From: Lachnospiraceae bacterium UBA6987
GTDB taxonomy: Bacteria; Bacillota; Clostridia; Lachnospirales; Lachnospiraceae
Direction: 5' to 3'
DNA length: 42,308 bases
NCBI GenBank assembly: GCA_002449955.1
Contig: DJYD01000031.1
Location: 1-42,308, forward strand
The translations under genes and the position numbers were made by a program. Positions within the stretch are counted from its first letter, which is position 1, and each line of letters starts with the position of its first letter. Below are positions 23,156 through 30,723 of this stretch, in pieces. Under the pieces are notes generated by a model, which searched no databases, had not been told where the DNA came from, and saw only the letters and a program-made list of their open reading frames with translations.

Positions 23156-24571
23156 TCAGTCAAAGTCCAGTTGTTCCAGTCCCAGCAAAGCAAGGATGTA
23201 GATTTTCAGGCTCTCCAGAAGTTCAGCCTTTGAGGCTCCCTCCTCTGCGCCGTGAATCGGTCCGACAAAGGCCGGATGCGGGCGTTCCGGGTGTTCCGGC
23301 CCGAAAGCAACGGCATTCGGGAAATGGCGGGCGTATGTGCCTCCGCCTATGGAATACGGCTTTGCATCCTCTCCGGTCACTTCATTGTAAGCCTTCATGC
23401 AGGCCTTAAGCTCCGGCTCCTCCGGATCCTTCCAGAACGGTGCTGCTGCACGGTTTGCGCGGATGATGGCGGCGTCACCTGCCGTCTTCTGCAGGATCTC
23501 CGTGATCTCCTCACCGGTGATATTGGTCGGGAAACGCGAATCCAGTGAAGTGACAAAGCAGCCATCTTCCTGGAAAATCATACCGCTCACTGCCGTCAGC
23601 GGATCAAAGCGGCCGTCATCCCGGGCAATGCCAAGCAGGCTCCCGTCCGTCGCGTCATGTGCCTTCAGCGCAAAGGTAAAGAACTTCGCTTCCTCTTCCG
23701 AGGCGAGACCGCGGTCCATGATATAGTGCAGCAGCACACCGATGGCATTGACGGTCCCGGCCGGCATCGAAGCGTGTCCGCCTTTGCCAAATGCCGTCAG
23801 CTTCCAGAGGCTTCCGCCTTCTTCCTCTGCTTCCCTGACCGCTTCCACCGCAGGTAATTTCACCATCAGCGCCTCTTTTTCGGCAGGCACGAAGACGATC
23901 GCCTCAGCTTTCTCGGGGATCGCGTTCGGGGCAAAGCCGCCCTTGATGAAGCGCACATTTCCGCCCTCGATCGGTTTCGAGCTCATGCGGGCATGATAGA
24001 TGCCCTTTTCACCGTTAATGAGCGGGAAGTCCGCGTCCGGGCTGAAGCAAAAGAGCGGTGCCGGATAGTGTGCATTGTAATACGTCAGATCTCCCATCCC
24101 CGTCTCTTCATTGGCGCCGAGCAGTGCCCGGATCGGATAGCGCAGCGGGATCCCGGCTTCCTGCAGATATTTCAGGGCATACAGGCAGATAACCGAAGGG
24201 CCCTTGTCATCCATGACGCCGCGGCCGATGATAAAGCCATCCCGCTCCCGCATGACAAAAGGATCGGCCTGCCAGCCGTCTCCTGCACCGACCACATCCA
24301 GATGCGTGATGGTGGCAAGATAGCGGTCGCCGTCTCCGCCCGTCACCGCATAGCCCATGTGGCCTTCGCAGTTGTGTGTCTCCAGGCCAAGCTCCCCGGC
24401 GATCTTCAGGCCTTCCTCCAGAGCCTTCTTCGGGCCTTCACCAAACGGCGCATCCGCCGCTTTCTCGCCCTCCACACTGTTGATCGCAACCAGTCTTGCG
24501 ATATCGCGCCAGATATTTGCCTCTTCTTTTTCAATAAAAGCATCAATGCTTTGACTTAAACGTTCGTCCAT
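23156..24571 (-). CDS. pepV: Sapep/PepV-type M20 dipeptidase
   Basis: A 471-residue dinuclear metal dipeptidase of family M20 (PepV/Sapep), which cleaves dipeptides, typically with a free amino terminus, in the cytoplasm. The motifs are THLDVVGAGDGW (metal His and catalytic Asp), GVMDDKGPS (bridging Asp), GANEETGMGD (catalytic Glu), FSPDADFP (metal Asp) and the late GPIHGAEEG (metal His). The lid domain is the insertion between about residues 180 and 400. AGGAAAGG precedes the ATG and a consensus promoter lies 30-60 bp upstream. It is probably first in an operon with the zinc-ribbon, TPM and kinase genes, since gaps are short. Confidence 0.92.
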   Translation of the reverse strand: MDERLSQSIDAFIEKEEANIWRDIARLVAINSVEGEKAADAPFGEGPKKALEEGLKIAGELGLETHNCEGHMGYAVTGGDGDRYLATITHLDVVGAGDGWQADPFVMRERDGFIIGRGVMDDKGPSVICLYALKYLQEAGIPLRYPIRALLGANEETGMGDLTYYNAHYPAPLFCFSPDADFPLINGEKGIYHARMSSKPIEGGNVRFIKGGFAPNAIPEKAEAIVFVPAEKEALMVKLPAVEAVREAEEEGGSLWKLTAFGKGGHASMPAGTVNAIGVLLHYIMDRGLASEEEAKFFTFALKAHDATDGSLLGIARDDGRFDPLTAVSGMIFQEDGCFVTSLDSRFPTNITGEEITEILQKTAGDAAIIRANRAAAPFWKDPEEPELKACMKAYNEVTGEDAKPYSIGGGTYARHFPNAVAFGPEHPERPHPAFVGPIHGAEEGASKAELLESLKIYILALLGLEQLDFD

Positions 24572-24603
24572 AGGTTTTCCTTTCCTACTGCAATATTAGT
24601 GTA

Positions 24604-24632
24604 ATTATAACAAATATATTAACAAAAGACAA
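24604..24632 (-). promoter_or_regulatory. Promoter of the pepV operon
   Basis: On the minus strand TTGTCT (24627-24632) and TATAAT (24604-24609) are 17 bp apart, 32 bp before the pepV ATG. Confidence 0.8.
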
Positions 24633-24689
24633 TGGCCAGGCCCCCTGTTGTCTTCAAAATGAACAGGATAATTCTTCAGGTTCTGCCAG

Positions 24690-24718
24690 TTGCCAAATGC
24701 CGGCAGATTTTTTATAAT
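24690..24718 (+). promoter_or_regulatory. Promoter of dapF
   Basis: TTGCCA (24690-24695) and TATAAT (24713-24718) are 17 bp apart, 30 bp before the dapF ATG. It diverges from the pepV promoter. Confidence 0.8.
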
Positions 24719-24748
24719 GTTTTTATCCCCTGCAAAGGAGCTTTGTTT

Positions 24749-25594
24749 ATGAACTTCTGGAAAATGAACGGAGCCGGAAACGACTTCATTATCATCGATA
24801 ATCGGGAAAAGAAACTGCCGGAGGACCAGCTTCCGCAGCTCATTCGCACTATCTGTGAGAGGCACCTGTCTCTTGGTGCAGACGGCGTGATGCTTGTGGA
24901 AAAGCCGGAGGATCCTGCCGCTGATGTCAGGATGCGCTACTTTAACTCGGACGGCTCTGCCGGGGAGATGTGCGGCAACGGCGCCCGCTGCATCTGCCGC
25001 TATGCTTATGAAAACAGCCTCGCCGGGGAGACGCAGACGATCGAGGTGACTGCAGGCTTAGTCACCGGAAAACGCCTGGATGTGCGAAACTACCGCATCC
25101 GGCTCAATGACCCTTCCATCCTCGATACCGAGCGGGTCATCCCGGTGGATGGGCAGCCCTGCCAGGCCGCCTATGTCGAGCTTGGCAATCCCGGCATTCC
25201 GCACGCCGTCGTGGAGGTCTCCGGTCTTGCGCAGGCGGACCGGGGAACGCTCAGGGAACTGGGCGAACTGCTTCGCTATCATGAGGCCTTCCCCAAGGGC
25301 GCCAATGTCAATTTCTATGAGATCACCGGCCCCGATGAGGTTTTGCTGCTCACCTATGAACGCGGCGTAGAAGACTTTACCTATGCCTGCGGTACCGGTA
25401 CCGGATCGGCCGCTGCCGTGCTGACGACGCGCGGCCTCATCTCCGGCCGCGGCACACGCTTTACCATGCGCGGCGGCGTCCTGACCATGGATGTTCTGCA
25501 GGACGACAAAGGCCGGATCACGGATCTCTACCTGACCGGCCCGACCAATATTGTCGCAAAGGGCGAGATCACTGACGAAGAACTGTCTTTTTAA
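24749..25594 (+). CDS. dapF: Diaminopimelate epimerase
   Basis: A 281-residue PLP-independent racemase that converts LL- to meso-diaminopimelate for lysine and peptidoglycan synthesis. The two catalytic cysteines are visible: Cys75 in EMCGNGARC and Cys214 in YACGTGTGSA. The N-terminus MNFWKMNGAGNDFI is canonical. A longer frame upstream is rejected because the promoter's -10 lies within it and AAAGGAG sits eight bases before 24749. It is monocistronic, with a strong terminator after it. Confidence 0.96.
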   Translation: MNFWKMNGAGNDFIIIDNREKKLPEDQLPQLIRTICERHLSLGADGVMLVEKPEDPAADVRMRYFNSDGSAGEMCGNGARCICRYAYENSLAGETQTIEVTAGLVTGKRLDVRNYRIRLNDPSILDTERVIPVDGQPCQAAYVELGNPGIPHAVVEVSGLAQADRGTLRELGELLRYHEAFPKGANVNFYEITGPDEVLLLTYERGVEDFTYACGTGTGSAAAVLTTRGLISGRGTRFTMRGGVLTMDVLQDDKGRITDLYLTGPTNIVAKGEITDEELSF

Positions 25595-25612
25595 ACTGCC
25601 CCGAAAGGCAAG

Positions 25613-25653
25613 AGTCCCTCCCCGGCTTATGAGGCTCGGGGAGGGACTTTTTA
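25613..25653 (+). terminator. Intrinsic terminator of dapF
   Basis: AGTCCCTCCCCG (25613-25624) pairs with CGGGGAGGGACT (25637-25648), followed by TTTTTATT. No T-run follows on the minus strand, so it mainly serves dapF. Confidence 0.92.
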
Positions 25654-26364
25654 TTATCCGCCCAAATATGCCTTTTTGACTGCGGGGGAAGCGAGCAGTT
25701 CCTCCGCTTTTCCGCTCATGACGATGCGGCCCGTCTCCATAACATAGCCGCGGTCCGCCACCGAGAGTGCTGCCTGCGCATTCTGTTCCACCAGGAGGAT
25801 CGTGGTTCCGGCGGCATTTAATTCGCGGATGATCCCGAAGATCTGCTCCACGAGGATCGGAGCAAGGCCCATGGAAGGTTCATCCATCATCAGAAGCTTC
25901 GGCTTTGACATCAGTGCCCTCCCCATGGCTAACATTTGCTGTTCTCCGCCGGATAAGGTCCCTGCGATCTGACTTCTCCGCTCTTCCAGGCGGGGAAAGC
26001 GGCGGAACACATCCTCCATCTGCTCCTGCATAGAGGAGCGCGGCGTTATATAGGCCCCCATCTCAAGATTTTCCTCCACACTCATCCTGAGAAAGATGCG
26101 CCGCCCCTCCGGGACCATCGCGAGCCCCTTTTTTAACACGGCGTGCCCCGGCACATGCATCAGAGAGTCTCCGGCAAAACGGATCTCTCCGCTTGCCGGC
26201 AGCAGGCGCGCGATCGCATTCAGGGTCGTGGACTTTCCTGCTCCGTTGGCCCCGATCAGAGTCACGATCTCGCCTTCCTGAACCTCAAAAGAGATATTCT
26301 TCACGGCATGGATGCTGCCGTAGGAAACGCTCATATTCTGAACTGACAATATCCCTTCACTCAT
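25654..26364 (-). CDS. livF: Branched-chain amino acid ABC transporter ATP-binding protein LivF
   Basis: A 236-residue ABC ATPase, one of the two nucleotide-binding subunits of the Leu/Ile/Val importer. Walker A GANGAGKST, signature LSGGEQQMLAMGRAL, Walker B LLMMDEPSMGLAP and the switch His region TILLVEQNA are complete. It has the LivF-type MVPEGRRIFLRMSVEENLEMGAY. It overlaps livG by 4 bp and is the last gene of the operon. Confidence 0.95.
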   Translation of the reverse strand: MSEGILSVQNMSVSYGSIHAVKNISFEVQEGEIVTLIGANGAGKSTTLNAIARLLPASGEIRFAGDSLMHVPGHAVLKKGLAMVPEGRRIFLRMSVEENLEMGAYITPRSSMQEQMEDVFRRFPRLEERRSQIAGTLSGGEQQMLAMGRALMSKPKLLMMDEPSMGLAPILVEQIFGIIRELNAAGTTILLVEQNAQAALSVADRGYVMETGRIVMSGKAEELLASPAVKKAYLGG

Positions 26365-27212
26365 GCCTTTTTCCTCCCGAGGTAGGCTTCGATCACGGCC
26401 GGGTCCTGCTGGATGTCCTCAGGTGAGCCCTTGGCGATGATCTTCCCGAAATTGAGGACCACGATGCCCTCGCACAGATTCATGACCAGGTTCATATCGT
26501 GCTCGATCAGCAAAACCGCGATCTCAAAGCGGTCTCTGATCAGGCGGATATTCTCTGTCAGCTCCGCCGTTTCGGAGGGGTTCATGCCGGCAGCCGGCTC
26601 ATCTAACAGCAGAAGCTTCGGCTTTGTCGCCAGAGCCCGCAGGATCTCCAGACGGCGCTGCGCACCGTAGGGCAAGCTTCCCGCCTTTGCTCCGGCAAAT
26701 TCCTCCATGCCGAAAATCGAGAGGAGTTCCCTCGCCTTATCCTGGGCATCCTTCTCCGCACGCCGCCAGGCAGGGCCGTGGAGGATCCCGCTCAGGAGCG
26801 AGTAGCGGATCTCCCGGTCCATCGCCGCCGTGATATTCTGTTCCACCGTCATATTGGAAAAGAGACGGATATTCTGGAAGGTCCTGGCAATTCCAGCGTG
26901 GCAGACCTGCGTCGTCGTCATGTTATGGGTATCCCTTCCGTCCAACAGGATTGTTCCGTTTGTCGGCTGATAGACTTTGGTCAGTAGATTGAAAATGGTT
27001 GTCTTTCCCGCTCCGTTCGGTCCGATCAGTCCTGCGATCTCCGTAGGCCCTATGGTCATATTGAAATCCGTGGCCGCCGCAAGGCCGCCGAAATTGATCC
27101 CGAGATTGATGCATTCGAGGATAGGGGCTTTGTCCGCATCACGTTCCGGCACATACCAGGTGCGGTGGACCGACACCAGCTTTGACGTTTCACGCGAATT
27201 CACAAGTGCCAT
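26361..27212 (-). CDS. livG: Branched-chain amino acid ABC transporter ATP-binding protein LivG
   Basis: A 283-residue ABC ATPase pairing with LivF. It has Walker A GPNGAGKTT, the LivG-type IARTFQNIRLFSNMTVEQN, signature-region SLPYGAQRRLEILRAL, Walker B LLLDEPAAGMNP and the C-terminal VIEAYLGRK that contacts the permease. About 30 residues precede the usual start of the domain (ILECINLGINFGG), longer than typical LivG. The ATG at 27212 overlaps the livM stop by one base; a GTG one codon earlier is possible. Confidence 0.94.
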   Translation of the reverse strand: MALVNSRETSKLVSVHRTWYVPERDADKAPILECINLGINFGGLAAATDFNMTIGPTEIAGLIGPNGAGKTTIFNLLTKVYQPTNGTILLDGRDTHNMTTTQVCHAGIARTFQNIRLFSNMTVEQNITAAMDREIRYSLLSGILHGPAWRRAEKDAQDKARELLSIFGMEEFAGAKAGSLPYGAQRRLEILRALATKPKLLLLDEPAAGMNPSETAELTENIRLIRDRFEIAVLLIEHDMNLVMNLCEGIVVLNFGKIIAKGSPEDIQQDPAVIEAYLGRKKA

Positions 27213-28246
27213 CACTTTCCCCCTTTCTCCTGCCCGCCGGACAGGACCCGCGCCACATGCCTTTTCCTGAAGCCTTCCCTGATCCGCTTTGCCGGGGTAA
27301 TATTCTCCCGAAGAGAGCGGAGCTCCGGGCTGTTCGTAAACAGCATGGCCAGGATCAGCACGACAGCATAGACAAGCATGCGGTAATCCCCGAAATCCCG
27401 GAAAATCTCGGGCAGCGCCGTCAGCACGATGGCTGCGATCACCGAGCCTCTCACGCTTCCCATACCGCCGAGTACCACGATCACGAGGATCTCGATGGAC
27501 ATATTGTAGTCAAAGGTCACCGCCTTCACATTGGCAAAGAAATGTCCGTAAAGCGCACCGGCTGCACCGGCGAAGAAGGCCGCGATGATAAACACCGCCA
27601 GCTTGTAATAGGTGACGTTCAGACCGATGGATTCGGCCGCGATCCGGTTGTCGCGGATCGCCATAATGGCCCGTCCCTGCTTTGATTTCTTGATGTGCAT
27701 CATCACGATAACCGTCACAAACACAAGGACCACGGCGTAAGGCAATAACGCCTTTGCCCCGGAATAGATCGGCTGTGTATTCAGCCCTCTTGCCCCACCG
27801 GTGATGCTCAGGTTGGTAATGACGTTCTTGACGATCTCCCCGCAGGCCAGCGTGACAATGGCCAGATAGTCCCCCTTCAGACGAAGGGCCGGCATGCCGA
27901 CGGCAAAGCCGAAGATCCCGGCGCAGATACCGCCTGCAAGCATGCTGAGCGGCAGCCTTGCGATAAGCGGGAGGCTCCCCGAAAGTGCGATCGAAAGCAG
28001 GCAGCCGGAAAAGAGGCCGATGCTCATAAAACCGGCGTGGCCCAGATTCAGCTCGCCGAGGAAGCCGACCACCAGATTCAGGGAGACCGCCAGTACGATG
28101 TACATGGACATGGGTATGATCATGTTCGTGAACTGTCTCGTGATGTGTCCGGACCAGAGCATCCAGGCAATGACCGCATAGAACAGCGCGAGCAGGACCA
28201 GTGTTACGGCATTTTTATTCTTGAAAACCCTTTTCACCCTGTCCAT
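27212..28246 (-). CDS. livM: Branched-chain amino acid ABC transporter permease LivM
   Basis: A 344-residue permease with about nine or ten transmembrane segments. The LivM hallmarks are LNLVVGFLGELNLGHAGFMSIGLFSG near the N-terminus, LRLKGDYLAIVTLACGEIVKNV in the middle, and the ATPase-coupling region VVLGGMGSVRGSVIAAIVLTALPE. The C-terminal tail is basic. It starts one base after the livH stop codon. Confidence 0.95.
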   Translation of the reverse strand: MDRVKRVFKNKNAVTLVLLALFYAVIAWMLWSGHITRQFTNMIIPMSMYIVLAVSLNLVVGFLGELNLGHAGFMSIGLFSGCLLSIALSGSLPLIARLPLSMLAGGICAGIFGFAVGMPALRLKGDYLAIVTLACGEIVKNVITNLSITGGARGLNTQPIYSGAKALLPYAVVLVFVTVIVMMHIKKSKQGRAIMAIRDNRIAAESIGLNVTYYKLAVFIIAAFFAGAAGALYGHFFANVKAVTFDYNMSIEILVIVVLGGMGSVRGSVIAAIVLTALPEIFRDFGDYRMLVYAVVLILAMLFTNSPELRSLRENITPAKRIREGFRKRHVARVLSGGQEKGGK

Positions 28247-28247
28247 A

Positions 28248-29126
28248 TCACACCTTCTCCTGCACTTCTTTGCCCATGAGTCCCGTAGGCCTGATCACCA
28301 GAACCAGAACCAAAACCGCAAAAACAATAGCATCTGCCCACAGCGGAGAGATGTAGGTCTTGGCCATCTGCTCGATCACGCCGAGGGCGATGCCGCCAAG
28401 CATGGCGCCGGGAATAGAGCCTATGCCGCCGAACACCGCTGCCGTAAAGGCTTTGATGCCGGGCATGGCTCCGGTCGTCGGTTTGATATATACATAAGTC
28501 AGTCCGTAACAGATGCTGGCCACTGCTGCAAGCGCGGAGCCGATCGCAAAAGTCAGGGCGATCGTTTTGTCCACGCTGATCCCCATGAGCTCTGCTGCGC
28601 CGCGGTCTTCTGCCACGGCCCGCATAGCCTTGCCGAGCCTTGTCCGGTTGATGAAGAGACTCATCCCGATCATGATGAGCGCCGTCACGCCAAGGGTCAG
28701 CAGCGTGATGCCGTCGATCGTAATTCCGCCAAGGGTGACAGAGGGCAGCTTCACATACTGCGGATAGGCCTGCTGCTGGGAACCGAAGATCATCAGCGCC
28801 AGGTTCTGCAGCAGGTAGCTCATACCGATAGCGGTGATCAGTACGCTGAGCGACGATGCGCCGCGCAGCGGTTTATACGCAAATCGTTCGATCAGCACCC
28901 CGAGCAGGGTGCAGGCGGCCACGGACAGAAAGACCGTGAAAACCGGCGGCAGTCCTGCCGAGGTAAAAGCCACGATGCCCGCGTAGGCTCCCACCATGAT
29001 CACATCGCCGTGCGCGAAATTCAGCATCTTGGCGATGCCGTAGACCATGGTGTAGCCGAGTGCGATCAGGGCATAGATGCTGCCCAGTCCGAGGCCACTG
29101 ATAAGTGTCTTGATGAATTCGATCAT
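28248..29126 (-). CDS. livH: Branched-chain amino acid ABC transporter permease LivH
   Basis: A 292-residue permease with about eight transmembrane segments. LivH hallmarks include GLGLGSIYALIALGYTMVYG, LNFAHGDVIMVGAYAG and the coupling region FTAAVFGGIGSIPGAMLGG. It forms the channel with LivM. A 72-bp gap containing a palindromic repeat separates it from livJ, which may reduce readthrough relative to the binding-protein gene. Confidence 0.95.
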   Translation of the reverse strand: MIEFIKTLISGLGLGSIYALIALGYTMVYGIAKMLNFAHGDVIMVGAYAGIVAFTSAGLPPVFTVFLSVAACTLLGVLIERFAYKPLRGASSLSVLITAIGMSYLLQNLALMIFGSQQQAYPQYVKLPSVTLGGITIDGITLLTLGVTALIMIGMSLFINRTRLGKAMRAVAEDRGAAELMGISVDKTIALTFAIGSALAAVASICYGLTYVYIKPTTGAMPGIKAFTAAVFGGIGSIPGAMLGGIALGVIEQMAKTYISPLWADAIVFAVLVLVLVIRPTGLMGKEVQEKV

Positions 29127-29130
29127 AATG

Positions 29131-29196
29131 AGATCCTTAATGGTTTTTTAGATGTCATCCTGAGCGAGGTACCCGCAGGGTACAGGCAAAGGATCT
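29131..29196 (+). repeat. Intergenic palindromic repeat, family 1, copy 2 (within liv operon)
   Basis: Perfect 8-bp terminal inverted arms AGATCCTT (29131-29138) and AAGGATCT (29189-29196) enclose GTCATCCTGAGCGAGG and an inner hairpin GTACCC-GCA-GGGTAC (29169-29183). It lies between livJ and livH on the operon. Confidence 0.75.
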
Positions 29197-29198
29197 TA

Positions 29199-30365
29199 TC
29201 ACTCTCCAAACACACTTCCGGTGCCATTCTTGTAGATGATGGCCATGGCGTTCTTCTGGGTATTGCCGTCAGCTGTCCATTTCATGTTGCCGGTCACACC
29301 GTCGATCTCGAGCTCGGTCATGGCCTTCGCCATCGCGGCGCCGCTCGTGGAACCGGCCTTTTCGGCAGCCGCTTTCAGGATATACACGGCGTCATAGCCG
29401 TCGGCCGCGAACTGATCGGGAGTGGCATTGTAAGCGGCCTGGTAGGCCTTTACGAAAGCCTGCACATCCGCTTCCTGGCTGTCTGCGGCAAAAGGCGTCA
29501 GCATCAGCACGTTGTCGGCGATGGTCACGTCCTGGGCGACCTTTTCCATGATGCCGTCAAGGCCGTCGGCGCCGAAGAAATACACATCGTCCCCGAATTT
29601 GCCCTTGGCCTGAGTCAGGAAGGTCGAGGCGGGTTCGGCGTAGATGGGGATGAAGATCAGCTTCACATCGGCTGCGACCAGCTTGTTGATCTGGGTGGTA
29701 AAGTCGGTCTTGGTGCCTTCGGTGAAGGTCTGAACTTCGGCGATGGTAATGCCATTGGTTTCGCAGCCGGCTTTGAAGGATTCATACAGGCCTACAGAGT
29801 AGTCATAGTCGCTCTGGTACAGAACGGCGACCTTATCCGTGATGGCGTGCTCCTTGATATAGTTGGCCGCCATGGTACCCTGATAGGAATCGTTGAAGCA
29901 GACGCGGAAGGCTTTGTCATTGCCCTGCAGGATGTTGTCGGAGGAGCCGCTCGGTGTCAGCAGGAGGATGTCATCGTCCTTTGCCGCAGCCACAACAGTT
30001 GCCGTCTCACCGGAGAACACGCAGCCAAGGGAGAGCTTCATCCCCCAGTCAAGGAGTTTGCCGTAGGCATTCACCGCGCTTTCTGCATCGCCCTGGGAAT
30101 CCTGGAAGGACAGTTCGATCTGCTGTCCGGCGATGCCGCCGGCTGCATTGATCTCCTTCACCGCAAGCTCTGCACCCTGCTTGACCGAAATTCCGTAGTT
30201 GGCATAGTCACCGGTCAGTGGGCCGATACCGCCCATTTTAATGGTTTCTGCGGCTTTTGTTCCGGCATCCGCCTTTCCTGTGCTCGCGGGGGTATCGCCG
30301 CCGCAGGCGGCAAGGCTCATAACCATCATGGCTGCTAATACCAGACTTATCAGTTTCTTCATCAT
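29199..30365 (-). CDS. livJ: Branched-chain amino acid ABC transporter substrate-binding lipoprotein
   Basis: A 388-residue lipoprotein. The signal peptide ends in the lipobox SLAAC. A type I periplasmic-binding (LivJ/LivK) fold follows, with KMGGIGPLTGDYANYGISVKQ, LAVKEINAAGGIAG, LLTPSGSSDNI and the late DGYDAVYILKAAAEKAG. It captures Leu/Ile/Val or related amino acids for LivHMGF. Three consecutive ATGs follow AGGAGGAA; the second is used here, and the third, three bases on, is equally likely. The gene lies behind a leader-peptide attenuator and a consensus promoter. Confidence 0.93.
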   Translation of the reverse strand: MMKKLISLVLAAMMVMSLAACGGDTPASTGKADAGTKAAETIKMGGIGPLTGDYANYGISVKQGAELAVKEINAAGGIAGQQIELSFQDSQGDAESAVNAYGKLLDWGMKLSLGCVFSGETATVVAAAKDDDILLLTPSGSSDNILQGNDKAFRVCFNDSYQGTMAANYIKEHAITDKVAVLYQSDYDYSVGLYESFKAGCETNGITIAEVQTFTEGTKTDFTTQINKLVAADVKLIFIPIYAEPASTFLTQAKGKFGDDVYFFGADGLDGIMEKVAQDVTIADNVLMLTPFAADSQEADVQAFVKAYQAAYNATPDQFAADGYDAVYILKAAAEKAGSTSGAAMAKAMTELEIDGVTGNMKWTADGNTQKNAMAIIYKNGTGSVFGE

Positions 30366-30416
30366 CATTTCCTCCTGTTTTCCTCCATGCGGAACTTCTT
30401 TTCCCGCCAAGGAGTA

Positions 30417-30450
30417 TATAAAAACGGCCCCGCTGCTGCAGGGCCGCTTT
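30417..30450 (-). terminator. Attenuator terminator upstream of livJ
   Basis: On the minus strand CGGCCC (30441-30446) pairs with GGGCCG (30425-30430) across a 10-base loop, followed by TTTTTATA. It lies between the leader peptide stop and the livJ ribosome-binding site. Confidence 0.85.
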
Positions 30451-30535
30451 TATTCCATCGCTTCCATTGCCTAACAGCATGTCCATATTCTTTTATTCAT
30501 ACCAATAACAGCCTGCAGTACGAGGACGCGCAGGC
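30436..30535 (-). promoter_or_regulatory. Candidate BCAA attenuator: alternative RNA pairings
   Basis: Segment 1 GCCTGC (30530-30535) can pair with segment 2 GCAGGC (30511-30516), both inside the leader ORF. Segment 2, as CTGCAGG, can instead pair with CCTGCAG (30436-30442), which overlaps the 5' arm and loop of the terminator. A ribosome stalled on the Leu/Val/Ile codons would free segment 2 to block the terminator. Pairings were found by eye; energies were not computed. Confidence 0.6.
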
Positions 30536-30575
30536 TTACCAGTACAAGAATAAGGCCGGATAATGCGGTGAACAT
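30471..30575 (-). CDS. Leader peptide of the liv operon, rich in Leu/Val/Ile
   Basis: A 34-codon ORF starting at ATG 30575, with AAAGGAG eight bases upstream. The first 24 residues (MFTALSGLILVLVSLRVLVL then QAVI) hold 15 branched-chain residues. The tail is GMNKRIWTCC. It starts about 35 nt after the predicted transcription start and ends 21 bases before a terminator hairpin that precedes livJ. This is the arrangement of amino acid operon leader peptides such as those of ilv operons, where ribosome stalling at scarce aminoacyl-tRNA prevents termination. A small hydrophobic membrane peptide is the alternative reading, but position and composition favour a leader. Confidence 0.75.
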   Translation of the reverse strand: MFTALSGLILVLVSLRVLVLQAVIGMNKRIWTCC

Positions 30576-30608
30576 CAGTTAGGCTCCTTTCGGAAGAGTA
30601 AAAATAAT

Positions 30609-30631
30609 ATGCGGCGATTATAGCGCCGCAT
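30609..30631. promoter_or_regulatory. Palindrome across the liv promoter -10, candidate operator
   Basis: ATGCGGCG (30609-30616) and CGCCGCAT (30624-30631) are perfect 8-bp inverted arms flanking the -10 box. A repressor bound here would cover the -10. The binding protein is unknown. Confidence 0.55.
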
Positions 30632-30645
30632 AAATTACTTGTCAA
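30617..30645 (-). promoter_or_regulatory. Consensus promoter of the liv operon
   Basis: On the minus strand a perfect TTGACA (30640-30645) and perfect TATAAT (30617-30622) are 17 bp apart. Such a strong promoter fits an operon controlled after initiation or by a repressor. Confidence 0.9.
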
Positions 30646-30723
30646 GAAATTATTTCAATATTTTGTCTATTTATACGATATTTTTTCGGCCATTTTGCGA
30701 TTTTTATTGCACGGCTCGATGTT

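Noticed and set aside
28221..30338. A long open frame on the plus strand opposite livH and livJ
   Set aside because: It lies wholly antisense to two clear transport genes, its translation is rich in His/Gly/Arg as expected of a shadow of GC-rich codons, and it matches no family.
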